Below, one piece after another: positions 33,325 through 45,595 of a stretch of 60,000 nucleotides of DNA. Source of the stretch: Glandiceps talaboti. Taxonomy: Eukaryota; Hemichordata; Enteropneusta; Spengelidae. The stretch spans positions 27,973,595 through 28,033,594 of the forward strand of contig NC_135549.1 of the NCBI RefSeq assembly GCF_964340395.1. The letters run 5' to 3'. Numbering within the stretch: the stretch's first letter is position 1; the number at the start of each line of letters is the position of its first letter. The notes below the pieces were generated by a model. The model saw only the letters and a list, made by a program, of their open reading frames with translations, searched no databases and was not told where the DNA came from. A program made the translations under genes and the position numbers.

Positions 33325-36300
33325 TCACCACCACCATAATACGGTCGTAATGACACCAGCTACAGTAGACAATAGTCCTGCTGGTCCTAGTCTCTCTCCA
33401 TTCTCCTTCTCCACGTCCTCCTCGGCCTCGTTCTCGTTCTCCTCATCCCCACTCTCCTCATTTCCACTCTCACCATCTCTGTTCTCCTCCTCATCCTTCT
33501 CTCCATGATCTTGGTTCTCATCGTCCACGTTCTCCTCACCCGAACTCTCCTCATTCTCACTCTCGCCATATTTGTTCCCTCCATCCTCCCTCTCTTCATC
33601 ACTGTTTTCTTCATCTGTATCCACAGGTTCTTTCATAACATCTTCCATATCCCCATCACCAATATTGTTAGTTATATTATTGTCTTGATCACGGCCTGCT
33701 AACGGTACTTCATCTAGATTACAATGATAAATATTCAGTTCTTAGATTTTCTGACTCAATAACCCTCAATAATGAGTTTGATATCCTACCTACGTATCAC
33801 TCATTCACTCCTTGAACATAATAGAGAAACTTTAAATATAATTTAGATGCAGATACAAAATAAATGCTAAGGTCTAAACTGACTATTGTGTTCTCGATCG
33901 TTTTTGTTGTGATAACCTATGTTTGGGGATTTTAATTTTACATTCATTCATTCATTCATTCATTCATTCATTCATTCATTCATTCATTCGTTTGTTCGTT
34001 CGTTCTTTCGTTCGTTCGTTAATTAATTCATTCATTCCTTCATTCGTTCGTTCGTTTGTTTATTCATTCATTCATTCGTTCCTTCGTTCCTTCATTTGTT
34101 CATTCATTCATTCATTCATTCATTCATTCATTTAATTTCTTTTACGAAAGGTTTAAAAATTCACTATAGTATGCACTCAAACCTAAACTCAAACTTATTA
34201 TTTTGAAATGATGTTTAAATTATCTATGGAATCTCTATGGTAAAAAATATCAAATGTTGTAAACAAAAAAGAGAGCATTTTCTTACCAATCATTTTTGTC
34301 AACAGTTCTCTGTGCACTTCTCGACGATTGACATCTGATAGTGTTTTACTAGGTGTATTTGTAGGTGTCCTCGTGAAGATTTCGACAGCAGAGGTTGCCT
34401 TGTGTGGGACCTTTGTAAACATATCATCGTTTTCATTGTGTGACCTGCTACTACTGCTACTGCACAGTGAGTCATCGTATGACTGGCTGAGCTGGACGTC
34501 TTCTTGGTCACTAAGAAAGTCGTATGACCACGAACTTTCAGTTGACAAGACACTTACGTCATCATCTTCAGCTGGTGTTTCATAACGTTGTAATGACGTC
34601 ATCCCAGCATCAAGTCGTGAAGTTTCATTAATCTTCAATGAAGTCTTAGATTTCATATTCATATCTACTATGAAGTTGGCCGTGGCTATCATAGAGGAGA
34701 TGTATGTCACCAGGGTGGAAAACTGAGTTTCATTACCACATTGAAACTTCACATTCTGTAGTGACAAAAATTAAGAGAAAAATGATTGTTAATCATGAAA
34801 ACAATGAAGACTGGCCTGTTAAATATATGACAATAGTAAAGTCTACGTAATTCAGTGGATATTCACATTTGCAAAGCGATTATTGCATGAAAAAGGTATC
34901 TAGTGATGATTTTGTTTATTTTCTTATTCAGTACTTCATGTAGTAATGTATTCACACCATACATTTATCATTATGTATAAAATGTTGTTGAATAATCTTC
35001 TACATATATTAGGAGTGTCTAATTTGGGATTCGATGTGTGACGTGCGTTGCAACTATATCGTTTTTAGCAACTCCGAAGGCAAGCAATATAAACGATACA
35101 ATTTATACTTTATCGAGTATGTATTATCTACTATGTATAACTTTGTCAACGTTTTCTGTTCACATTTTTTTCACCCTTCGCTCGGTCCTGGCCATCGCCT
35201 TGTCCTAGCTGAAAGGCCCAGTGTGAACCCTACCCCCAAACCCCATCCTCTAAATTAACACAAACCTTGAGTCCAGCATATGCAAAGAGACTTATCTTCA
35301 GGTCCTTCATCTTCCTCTTTCTATTGGAGCTAATTGGTTTTAATTTCATGCTGGATATGTTAATGAGATTTATAGAGACTGTCTTCTTCTTCTGGAACAA
35401 AAACATACATGGAAAAATTCTGAATAAATAGATCACAAAATGAAGAAAGTGAAAGATGTCTTTTTTATTATTACATAATAAATGTATCGGATGTTTTTGG
35501 GGACAAATAGTATTTGTGAATCAAAACCAAACAAAATGTTGGTCAGAATATACCCCTTTTGTGGTAGTTTGATGAAATATACAGATATGAATGGGGAAAT
35601 AACACAGACGTACACGAAGGCACGAAGACAATTAATTTCTTATCTGTGTGTGTGTTTGTTTGTTTGTTTGTTTGTTTGTTTGTTTGTTTGTATGTTTAAA
35701 AAAATTAGTTGGGTTATCGGAAATACAATTCTTTTTTTTTGCCTCATGACTATTTGCAGAGTTGGACAGCAATACCATGATTATTCTATGCAACTGTGTG
35801 GTATTGGCCATTACTAACGTTAAATTGTGCGGTATTAGCCATTACTAACGTTAAATTGTGCGGTATTAGCCATTACTAACGTTACACTGTGTGGTATTAG
35901 CCATTACTAACGATACGGTATATAAACGGTATACAGACAAAACACAAATATCTGAAACTTTCGTCCCTTTTTATCAACAGACTAAAGTATTCACTAAAAC
36001 AAAGGTGTTAATTACTAGTTTGAGAATTCATACCACTCAGTGTGATGTTAACACCTGGTCCGAAGTATGTGAAAGATTAAAATGGTCCCATCCCTGTTTA
36101 ATATTACTATTATTGTCTCAAAATTAATTACCTTATATAAGATGTTGATGGTGGTGGGATAAACCAGCTCCACTGTACACTTCTCCCAACGTTTGAAAAT
36201 TCCAAACGAAGACTTCACTTTAACTTTTTCGGAAATAATAGTATCACGCATCTGTAAGAAATATAAAATTCTATATAAAAACCGACCTCTCGACCTCTCC

Positions 36301-36862
36301 ACAACATATATATGTATAGATATCAAATCATGGGGAAATTTTCTCCCTAAGTTATCGAGTTACAGACAATATGTAAAGTGGAGTTGTTATCTTACGGAAC
36401 ATTTTCTTCCTCCACCCACCCCCACCTACCTTTTCTTTTTAAATGTTGCATCACATTTTTTTCCGTTGATGAAATGAATAGCCGGGCGATACTGGGGGAA
36501 ATCGAATGAGTGAACTGTTACTTAGCAACTGTCACTATTTACTCTTTCTGACGCGCCTTTATATGTTCGATATTTCTATTTTTCACGCTACGCACTGACA
36601 AACAAAATATTGTACTGGAACTAGTCAAAATTTGTCGTAGTATTCGCTGAAAACATGGTCTTCATTTCTTAACTTGTCTATACCGTGAACGTCTTATGAC
36701 ACGTTTCAATACAAACACGGGACGAGACCTTCACGATGAATCAACTCACAGTATTTAGTCTGGAGATACATTTCTGGCCACCGCATGGGAAGGCACAAGA
36801 AAGAAAATTACGTCGGAAATACTTACCGAATACCTCGACGATAGCAGTTGAACGTTATTCAT
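33325..36862 (-). CDS. Tandem family copy 3: PH-like, acidic, hydrophobic-tail protein
   Basis: Exons: 36862-36827, 36251-36132, 35391-35266, 34755-34287, 33713-33325, all in phase, giving 380 codons. Exon 4 is 15 nt shorter than in copies 1 and 2, an in-frame loss of five residues near its 3' end (DVNRREVH instead of a DVNQGLE-type sequence). It uses a GTAAGA donor where the others use GTGAGT. Exon 5 is the shortest acidic version but keeps the terminal hydrophobic segment and WWW. Introns are more compact than in copies 1 and 2: the foldback in intron 2 is missing and intron 2 is cut down. Each change preserves the frame, which argues that the copy is under constraint. Confidence 0.82.
33942..34132. 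repeat. (ATTC)n/(GTTC)n microsatellite in intron 4 of copy 3
   Basis: These are imperfect ATTC/GTTC/CTTC tetranucleotide arrays. Confidence 0.95.
35645..35692. repeat. (TTTG)n microsatellite in intron 2 of copy 3
   Basis: About ten TTTG units are absent from the equivalent intron of copies 1 and 2. Confidence 0.95.
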
Positions 36863-38719
36863 GCTTATAACCAACTTATTTGTCATTACAATAACTAGCA
36901 GACCGTGGAGTAATACTAGTATTATTACGGGAGTACTAATGACGTCGACACACTGCTTTGAACTGTGTTCTTGACAAAGATGACTACCGTAGTAATGTCA
37001 CTGTGTTTACATCGTCTTGTTGCCAGGTAGACGTTCCATCCTGTACGCGACAGACGAACTTCGCTGCGCTGATTGGATAGAAGTTCCAGTCACATGACAG
37101 ACTCAGTATTATCTGGGGGGCAGGCCGGGGCAGGCTCTATTTTGTGAGAGACTATGTGCAATGCAAGAATGCGTCAGAGTAAAAAGAAGGCCATATAATA
37201 ACAGATTTCTTTCACGAAAAATATCAAACATCATATCTTATCATATCAAACAATTTGTTTTAGAGCGGGGTTCGCTTTTAATATACTGTTTAGGTGTTTC
37301 AGTCATATGATCATGATTGATGAAGGAAAGTTGATAAGTTGGTAAACAATACAAACCGGGTTGTGATCACGTGATAAAAATTGCGCCACCAGTTGTGAAA
37401 ATGACGACGACGCCATTTTGGCAGACAACCTCACCTCATTCATTATCAGTGCCCGCGAACTCCGGCATTTGAATATGAATACCGACGGGTTTTCAGACTA
37501 CTTTACGTTACTAGATAAAGCTTCGAAGTCCAGATACGTGGAAAAAAACACAGCTATGTGGTGGTATTATTGATCCATATTCTCAGAAAAAATCTGAATT
37601 CACGACGGATGCAAAGTTTTTTTTCCAGTCATAGAGTATCCAGACATCGTAAACTATCTGGTATTGCAGACGTCATTTTATAATAGTAAAGACCAAATGA
37701 AGAATTGGAAATCTATGGATGCGTATAATTTTTTTGTTTCCGAGTGGGTTCAAGATCTATCTGTGAAGGTCCTGGCAATGGGAAAAGTTTTGATTCTGGG
37801 CAGGGTAAGTTTGATTTTTATTTATATGACTTTCGAATGAAGACATTCAACTGTCATGCATATCGTCAGTTGCACGTCGATTTCACAAGTTTGTAGTGTA
37901 TTACAGTGTAATACTATGTTTGTTCAAAGATCAACAGTACCGAAGTATATGATAATGTAATTGTGTAAAAGTAAAATACCAGCAATGATAGGTTTAAAAT
38001 TCGTTTTGTATTTTTCAGGTTAATCACTCCCAAAGGTCGAGGGAGACACCTCTAAAAACATTGATACTACTATTACTATACTAGCTGAACAGAATGCCGG
38101 ACAGAATGGCACTGTCATAACTGCTCACTGTAATTGTATGGCAGGGTAAGTTGTCCTTTTCTTCAGGTTTAAAAGCTGTGCAACTAGGGTGTTTCTGAAC
38201 AACTTTTTTTCGTAGACATAAAGACTTATTCACAAATACAACATTGTTGGACCAACTCTTAGCCTGCCTCAAGATTTGCTAAAACTAGTACTACTAGTAC
38301 TACTAGCAGCAAGTTTATCTATTGATCACAGCATAATCTTTCACTCTCAAAATATGAGAGTGAGAGAGTAAAGATTCAGTTTTTGTTGTGTTTTTTTTTA
38401 ATAGCACACATATCAAATTTCACCATAACATAAACAATATTTAATTGTTTTTGCTGATATTTTGAATATATATAGAACAATATCTTTATTTTACAAAGTT
38501 ATGATATTTTTTACTAATGGCTATATCACAATCAAGTGTACACAACCAACACCAACACCGTTACAGTCACATAGTAAAAATGTGAAATGGAACATTTCCA
38601 AAACAATGATGTAAGTGGCATAAAGCTAGATTAGCCAGCAAAATTAAAAAAAATAAGTGAATCGGATAAAAAATGTATGAAATACACATATTTTAAAAAG
38701 TGTGATTTTCACCATTTTT

Positions 38720-41076
38720 AGCTCCGCTGTCAGCGAAAGCTGAAAGCGTAGCTTTAGGTATAGGTTGTATTAAGTTATAATCTAGTATAGGTGGAATCAT
38801 TGGTGTCCGTCAAACTTTTATATTTTTATCATCTTCTCCGAAAGTGACAGTCAGAATTCTTCAATACTTGGTGTGCATGTTCCCTTGGGGGAGGCTATTC
38901 AAATTTGTTCATGCCAAGTTGATCTGTGCCATTTTCAATTTTTTATGATTTTGTTTCAAAAAATGACATTTTCATCATCTCCTTGAAAACTACTTATCAG
39001 ATTGCTTTGATATCTGGTGTGTTGATGCACAGAGGGTAGCTTACTTAGATTTGTTAATTTCAAGTCAGCACGTCTTTATTTTTATTTTTTATGATTTTTT
39101 TTTGTAATTTGAAAAAAAATGAATATGTTAATGAGCATTATGACCGACGCCATATTGGAAATCAGTCGACGAGACTTTAAGTAAACTGCCACTTTTCAAA
39201 AGACAATATTGACGTCAAACAAGCAATGTAATATGTGCTATAGCCTATAGTCATAATTCTACGCATTGGGTGCCCAAATGACAAGCGTTTGTTCGAAACA
39301 TGGTTGTAAACTTCAAATCCAAATTCTGCACCCCTTCTACATAATCAGCCAGTCCGCAACATCCTCATTTGCATACTCTATCCTTCAGTTTGCGACTTTC
39401 CACAGCAAGTAACAACACAGGACGTTCTTGGTACTCACTAAAATCACACTTCAGACCCACTATAAAAGTGTGATGTTTTCAGATAACATGTAACTTGTGA
39501 TTAATTCTATATTGTAATGCAATTTGGAGTGACAGTGAACCAGAATGAAGACAACTTGCGTAAGGAAGGCATGCCTAGGCATGCGGTTGAAGTTATGCAA
39601 GAGCAGTCTCACTGCCGACTGTGAATCGACCAAACTTTGTTTATTGGCCGACAGTTCACATGTAAAGTTAAACGACATGAACGTGTCTAGCCATTTCCAA
39701 AATGCAAATATTTGGCAAGTAAAAATAATTGAAATAATTACAACTTTAATTAGGCTTCAGACTTTGCATTATGTTTTGCGTATCTTTCCCCGTTTTACAT
39801 GTAAATCCGAAAAGGTTCTCTCTAGTCATGTCAGTGATCATACCGGGGCTGCTTTGAGTACGAGCGAAGTGAGGCATGTTGAGGTATTTTGTTGAGAATT
39901 ATAAATATTGCGAAATGTCAAGTACAAGGTTTAAATACAATGGAATGATGAAAAAAAAATTGGCCGAGTTTGCTGACAGGCGCCGGTCACAAGAAACTCC
40001 GTAAATTAAAATATCAGACGATGTATGTATTAATCGGCATCTTAGTTTCCGTACAGCGACAATCCCAGGTACCTGGATGCACGAGGGACTAACCCGGAAG
40101 CAAGTCGTTGTCAGCCATATGTTACAGTGGTAACATCATCCGAGAAATCGCTGCATTCAGAGTGTCATTATTCACAGAATTGTTGTTTTCGAGTGAAAAC
40201 CCGTCTTGAATTGTATAACTCTAACAAATGAAGACGTGTCAAGTTATATTTTGAAAGTTGTATCGCTAGTTTGAGACAATTTTCTCACGTACTAATAGTA
40301 CTATCGAGGCTTACTTGGACCATGGTTGGACTTGGACCTTACTCCAGTTCATCGGGAAGTTTAGCCAGTCCAATAATTCTTTCTGGTTTAGTTTACAATC
40401 ACGCAGATTTTGTTGTTGTGATGAAAAGAAATAAAAAAAAAAAGATCATTTCAACCATTTCGTTGTGTTTTCTTTGTGAAAGGTAATCGAGCATGAACGA
40501 GTGTTACCACTGTAAAGTATGGCTGAGAATGACTCTCTTCCGGGTACTTGGGATTGTCGCCGCCGGTACGGAAACTAAGATGGCGATTAATACATTTCTT
40601 CCCTATATATATCTACTACAACTAGTACAAGTTGAATGTTGTTGACTTGGTAAATTTGTTAGAAAATTGAAATTCAAATTGCCTCAAAATTATTTTAGAT
40701 CCCTAGTTTATTTCATTCATCATTAAAATTTTCCAGGGTTAAAGCTGTAAGACACTGGAATTATTTATATCCAACCTCAAAATTCTCTTTTTTTCTTTTT
40801 CTTGTGTGCATTTCCCAGTCATTTTTTTTTCTGAGATTTTGTGCAATTTTTCATAACAGTAGATTTTTGTTATAAAATGGTGACTATGGTATAAAAGTAC
40901 AATACATTACCAACTTCTGTGTAAAATGTGTTTTATAGTGAGACATCACTATCACAAACCACTAACCACTTTATTACATCGCTAAAACAAAACTGCATAG
41001 TGAAGAGCTGAAGAACTGAACCACTTCTACATGTCACCAAAATAAAAAATTAAAATTAAAAAAAAACAGCGGAGCT
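38720..41076. mobile_element. Candidate DNA element with 11-bp terminal inverted repeats
   Basis: AGCTCCGCTGT at 38720-38730 is the exact inverse of ACAGCGGAGCT at 41066-41076. The interior has no clear coding region and itself contains the inverted-repeat element at 40024-40603. A lone ACAGCGGAGCT also occurs at 49890-49900. An 11-bp match over 2.3 kb is suggestive only. Confidence 0.35.
40024..40603. mobile_element. MITE with long terminal inverted repeats
   Basis: The left arm ATGTATTAATCGGCATCTTAG, then TTTCCGTACAGCGACAATCCCAGGTACC, returns inverted at 40530-40603 (GGGTACTTGGGATTGTCGCCG through GGAAACTAAGATGGCGATTAATACAT). A second inner inverted pair is GTTACAGTGGTAACA near 40120 and TGTTACCACTGTAAAG near 40503. 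The small open frame inside (40271-40486) is not convincing. Confidence 0.7.
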
Positions 41077-41483
41077 ATTCTGACCGATAGGTCGCTTGTT
41101 TCATGTTACGAAGGGTCATTTTAATTTTCACTAATTTTAACTACTTCTCATTCATACACTATATGACCAATACATCATATTGTAAGTTCTGTACACTTTA
41201 AATTCATTTTAAAGTTTATTTAAATGTGTGCTTGACATACTGAAGAAATGCTGATGTTGAAAATCTGCATGATTATCATAATGACTCCTTGTTACGGATT
41301 TTTGCAAAATTACAGCAACCTTATAAGAAGTGACACTGTACAAAATAAATCTGACAATCTTCAGCACTTTAGGTCATTATGAGATTTGAAATTATCCCTA
41401 TTAATAAATAAAGAGTAAAATTCATACCAATTGAAATGATATACTAATAGTAAAATGGAAAAGGAAAGTTTCCGGAAATTTAT

Positions 41484-42059
41484 GTAGTGTACGTACCCCC
41501 CCCCCCCCCCCACTCTACAATGAATATATTGCACATACTGGGGTAATACAATTATGATCATGTAGAGCCTCTATGTCATAGTCTATGAAAGTAAAGTGGA
41601 CACTTATGTTCAAAAACTTTTCCCACTGGAAAAATTATTATGCCAAATTGTAGTGTACATACCCCCAGTGTAGTGTATGTACCCCTCCCAATAGTGTTGC
41701 CATCTTGTTTATTTACACTGGTCTAGGTGGTTGAATCCAAATTGGATTGTGGGAATTTAGCCACCTAGCTATGCTAAGACATAACATAACATGGCAGCCA
41801 TCTTTACTGTCTGCTGGATTGTCACATCTTTCATGCTAGTAGTATCGTATATTTTGTATTTACATAATAGATATAAGCTGATCACTTTAATTACATGTTC
41901 TTGCATAGTTCAAACATAAACATATCCAAACAAAACTAACTTGTGAATTATGATGATACAGACTTGAATTTTAGTAGGTGTTTGCATGTATACTACACAG
42001 GTGTTAACTGCATACTTTATTGAGCAGACAGAGTAGGTGAAGGGGTACGTACACTATGC
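41484..42059. repeat. Cluster of GTGTACGTACCCC motifs, left flank of second transposon-like gene
   Basis: TAGTGTACGTACCCC or one-base variants occur at 41484-41499, 41651-41665 and 41671-41685. The inverse, GGGGTACGTACACTA, is at 42042-42056. The same motif returns beyond the gene's 3' end (see 47002-47744), so it brackets the coding region like subterminal transposase-binding repeats. Confidence 0.55.
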
Positions 42060-43214
42060 TATACGACTGGCAACATCACTACAGGTATTAACTAGTGCTA
42101 CTTTTGTATTTAGATAAGGTAAAACATTCATAGAAGTATGGAGTGCAGATCATCCAGAGAAAAAGGCAGTTCAAATGACCTTGTAATTAACAAAAACACC
42201 ATAAAGAAAAGACATCAACGGGCTAACTTAAAAAAAGACCCAGAAAGACTAGCGGCAGTGAGGGAGAGAGAGAGAGAGCGTAAATGTATACGTCAGTATA
42301 GACAGAGTAGAAAAGAATACCTTGACTGCCCCCCTATGCTAAAGAAGCGACAACAACAGAAAAAGAGAAGTGAGATTAGAAAGTACAGAGAAAAAAAGAA
42401 ATTAGAAAATCAAGACCATGAGATTCCTGAAACAGCCAGATGCAGAGCAGCAAGTACACGCGAGAACAGACGACAAGACAGGGAAAGGAAGAAGAAAGAA
42501 TTATTAAATCAGAAAGTAAATGCACTCAAGAAGAAAGCAGAAGTCAAAAGGGTACAAAGGTGGAGAATGAGAATAAAGATGGGAAACTGTGAAGCTAAAG
42601 CCCAAACTGGTTCAACTTCAAGTGAAGGCCTGTTGGCACCAGAAAATGAGGAAGCTGCTCCATTTTCCTCACCATCTATTGAGAAGCGTTCAGTAAAGAA
42701 AGCAAAAACAGCATTACCAACCACACCAAGGAGAAAAGCAAGGGTTGTTCAGAGGCTCGCACAATCACCTTCATGTAGAGCTATTTTGGAAAAGAAAGGG
42801 GTCATCCTTTCAAGCGGGGCACAGAAATCCTTGAAGATGGGAAGATCCATTATCACATCACTGAGAGATACTATAAAAGAAGTTAAGCCAAGTGGTGGGA
42901 TGGATATCAGACAGCGAAGAGCCTACATTGGGTTGAAAAACATAGTCTTGGATACTAATCAGACACAAAGCCAGGTGTGTGAAGAATTTAAACTAAGGAG
43001 AGCAAAAAGGCAGGAGAAATGGTGGCAGTTGATAAGAAAAAGAAGAAAAGACAAACTATCTGATAGTGTACGTGAAAAAGTGAGAGAGTTTTACTTGAGT
43101 CCTGGTATCAGTAGGGAAGTCCCTGAAAAGAAGGCAGTTGTAAAGATTTAAGGTTGGTGCCACAACAGAATATTTTCAGAGGCTTAATTAGTCCCCGCCG
43201 GCCGAAGTCAGGGA

Positions 43215-44310
43215 CAGGGACTTATGGATTGGGTTCCGTCTGTCCGTACGTCTGTCCGTCCCTCCGTCCGCAGCCGTTTCTTGGAGATGCCTGGACCGAT
43301 TTTTTTCAAACTTGGAACAGGGGCAACATACAATGGCATACATATGCACGTCAATTTGTTTCATGATACGATCCAATATGGATGCCTAGCAGCCATTTTG
43401 TTTGCAAATTTTCCCTGTCTAAAGCCATAACTCAGACATGCTTGAACAGATCTCATTCAAAGTTGGTATTAGGATAGTGTTCTATGACATACATGTGCAT
43501 ATTCATTGTTGTCATGATACAATCCAATATGGCCGCCTAGCAGCCATTTTGTTTGTGAATTTTCCATGTCCAAAGCAATAACTCAGACATGCTTGAACAG
43601 ATCTCATTCAAAGTTGGTATTAGGATAGTGTTCTATGACATACATGTGCATATTCATTGTTGTTTTGATACGATCCAATATGGCCGCCTGGCAGCCATTT
43701 TGTTTGTGAATTTTCCATGTCCTAAGCCATAACTCAGACATGCTTGAACAGATCTCATTCAAAGTTGGTATTAGGATAGTGTTCTATGACATGCATGTGC
43801 ATATTCATTTTTGTCATGATACAATCCAATATGGCCGCCTAGCAGCCATTTTGTTTGTGAATTTTCCATGTCCAAAGCCATAACTCAGACATGCTTGAAC
43901 AGATCTCATTCAAAGATGGTATTAGGACAGTGTTCTATGACATACATGTGCATATTCATTGTTGTTGTGATACGATCCAATATGGCCGCCTGGCAGCCAT
44001 TTTGTTTGTGAATTTTCCATGTCCAAAGCCATAACTCAGACATGCTTGAACAGATCTCATTCAAAGTTGGTATTAAGACAGTGTTCTATGACATACATGT
44101 GCATATCCATTTTCATCGTGATACAATCCAATATGGCTGCCTGGCAGCCATTTTGTTTGCGATTTTTCTATGTCCAAAGCCATGACTCAGACATGCTTGA
44201 ACAGATCTCATTTAAAGTTGGTATTAGGACAGTGTTCTATGACATACATGTGCATATCCATTTTCGTCGTGATACGATCCCCAATATGGCCGCCTGGCAG
44301 CCATTTATTG
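43215..44310. repeat. Minisatellite with period of about 151 bp
   Basis: It starts with a lead-in carrying GTCTGTCC repeats, then about six units beginning TGATACGATCCAATATGG at 43366, 43515, 43666, 43817, 43969, 44119 and a partial at 44270. Each unit contains GCAGCCATTTTGTTTG and ATAACTCAGACATGCTTGAA. Units are over 95 percent alike by eye. Open frames in it are repeat artefacts. Confidence 0.93.
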
Positions 44311-45249
44311 TTGAGTCTGTGTCCTCATAACACTACACACCCAAGAATGAAGTGCCTGGAGCACAAGTGCCCCAATTGTGGAACACAACTCATCTCCCAA
44401 GACTACAACGAGCTACTCAGTCATGAGCACAAAAACGTGATGCTTGAATGGAACAAGTGGGAGTATGTCTCTCTTGATAAGGATGGAAAAAAGAAACGTG
44501 TCATGTCCTGTGTTGCCAAAAACACAACTTTGGCAGACTTTTTCGATGAATATGCAAAGGACATCGATGAGCTTGCAATCCACCTGTTTTGAGCTGATTG
44601 GCAACACGAGGCTATGAAAACTTCCATTAGCAGTGCAGAAGCCACACTTGTAATAGATTTTGCAGAGAATTATGTTTGCCATTTTCAGGATGAAATCCAA
44701 AGTGGCTTCTTTGATAAAAACCAGGTCATTGTACATCCCATGATGGCATACTACAACGCACACATAGATGGCCAGGAGATGCCTATAAAACACGCTATCA
44801 TTGGTATCACTGATGAGGTCACAAAAGACACCATCACAGTAAAGTCCTTTGAAGACGAGGCAATAAAAATCATCCAACAATCAACTGAGAAACCTCTATG
44901 TGAGCTGCAAGAGTTCACAGATGGCTGTGCCAGCCAGTACAAAGCAAAGAATGCCTTCTATGATATCTCGAGGAGATGCCAACCAGTAGTTACTCGCAAC
45001 TTCTTTGAAACAAGCCACGGCAAATCCGTGTGTGATGGCCTGGGAGCCATTGTAAAAATTAGCTGCTACAAAGCTGTTCTCAGCAGAAAAAAACATTATT
45101 CGAGATGCTAAAAGCTTGTTTTCACACTGTAAGGAAAACCTTACAGTTGATGGCAAGAAGATAACCTCTGGCGATGACACATATTGGTCTAAACGAGAGT
45201 TCATATTTATCAATCGTAAAAAAGATCATGAATTAAGGCCAAATGTTAA

Positions 45250-45595
45250 AGTGGCCATATGGATGAGAATTTGGTATTTATTTTGGATTTTTATTTGATA
45301 AAACAGCTTCACCATATTTTTCTACTTGGAAAAATAATGTGAAAGAACATATACCAAGTCCATGTTCATAACTCAATACACTGCAAAAAGATGCACAAAG
45401 TGTAAAAAGTTTGTTATTGTACATACAATAACAAACATTTTACACATTGTTTGATGTTTTGTCGTTTATTAAGATGTGAACATGGACTTGGTATATGTTA
45501 TTGCACATTATTTTTTCAAGTAGAAAAACATAGTGAAGCTGTTTTATCAAATAAAAATCCAAAATAAATACCAAATTCTCATCCATATGGCCACT
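45250..45595. mobile_element. TTAA-flanked MITE inserted in an exon
   Basis: The 346-bp element starts AGTGGCCATATGGATGAG and ends with its inverse, with arms of about 120 bp. TTAA lies directly outside at 45246-45249 and 45596-45599. TTAA targets are typical of piggyBac and Kolobok elements. The coding frame of the second transposon-like gene runs up to the left TTAA and continues, one base out of frame, after the right one. Confidence 0.85.

Noticed and set aside
42138-43151. Host basic leucine-zipper or ribosomal-type gene
   Set aside because: The frame stops without the expected continuation. The downstream segments and bracketing repeats fit a decayed mobile-element gene better.
43366-44310. 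CRISPR-like regular repeats
   Set aside because: Units of 151 bp are contiguous and nearly identical with no unique spacers, in a eukaryotic context. This is a minisatellite.
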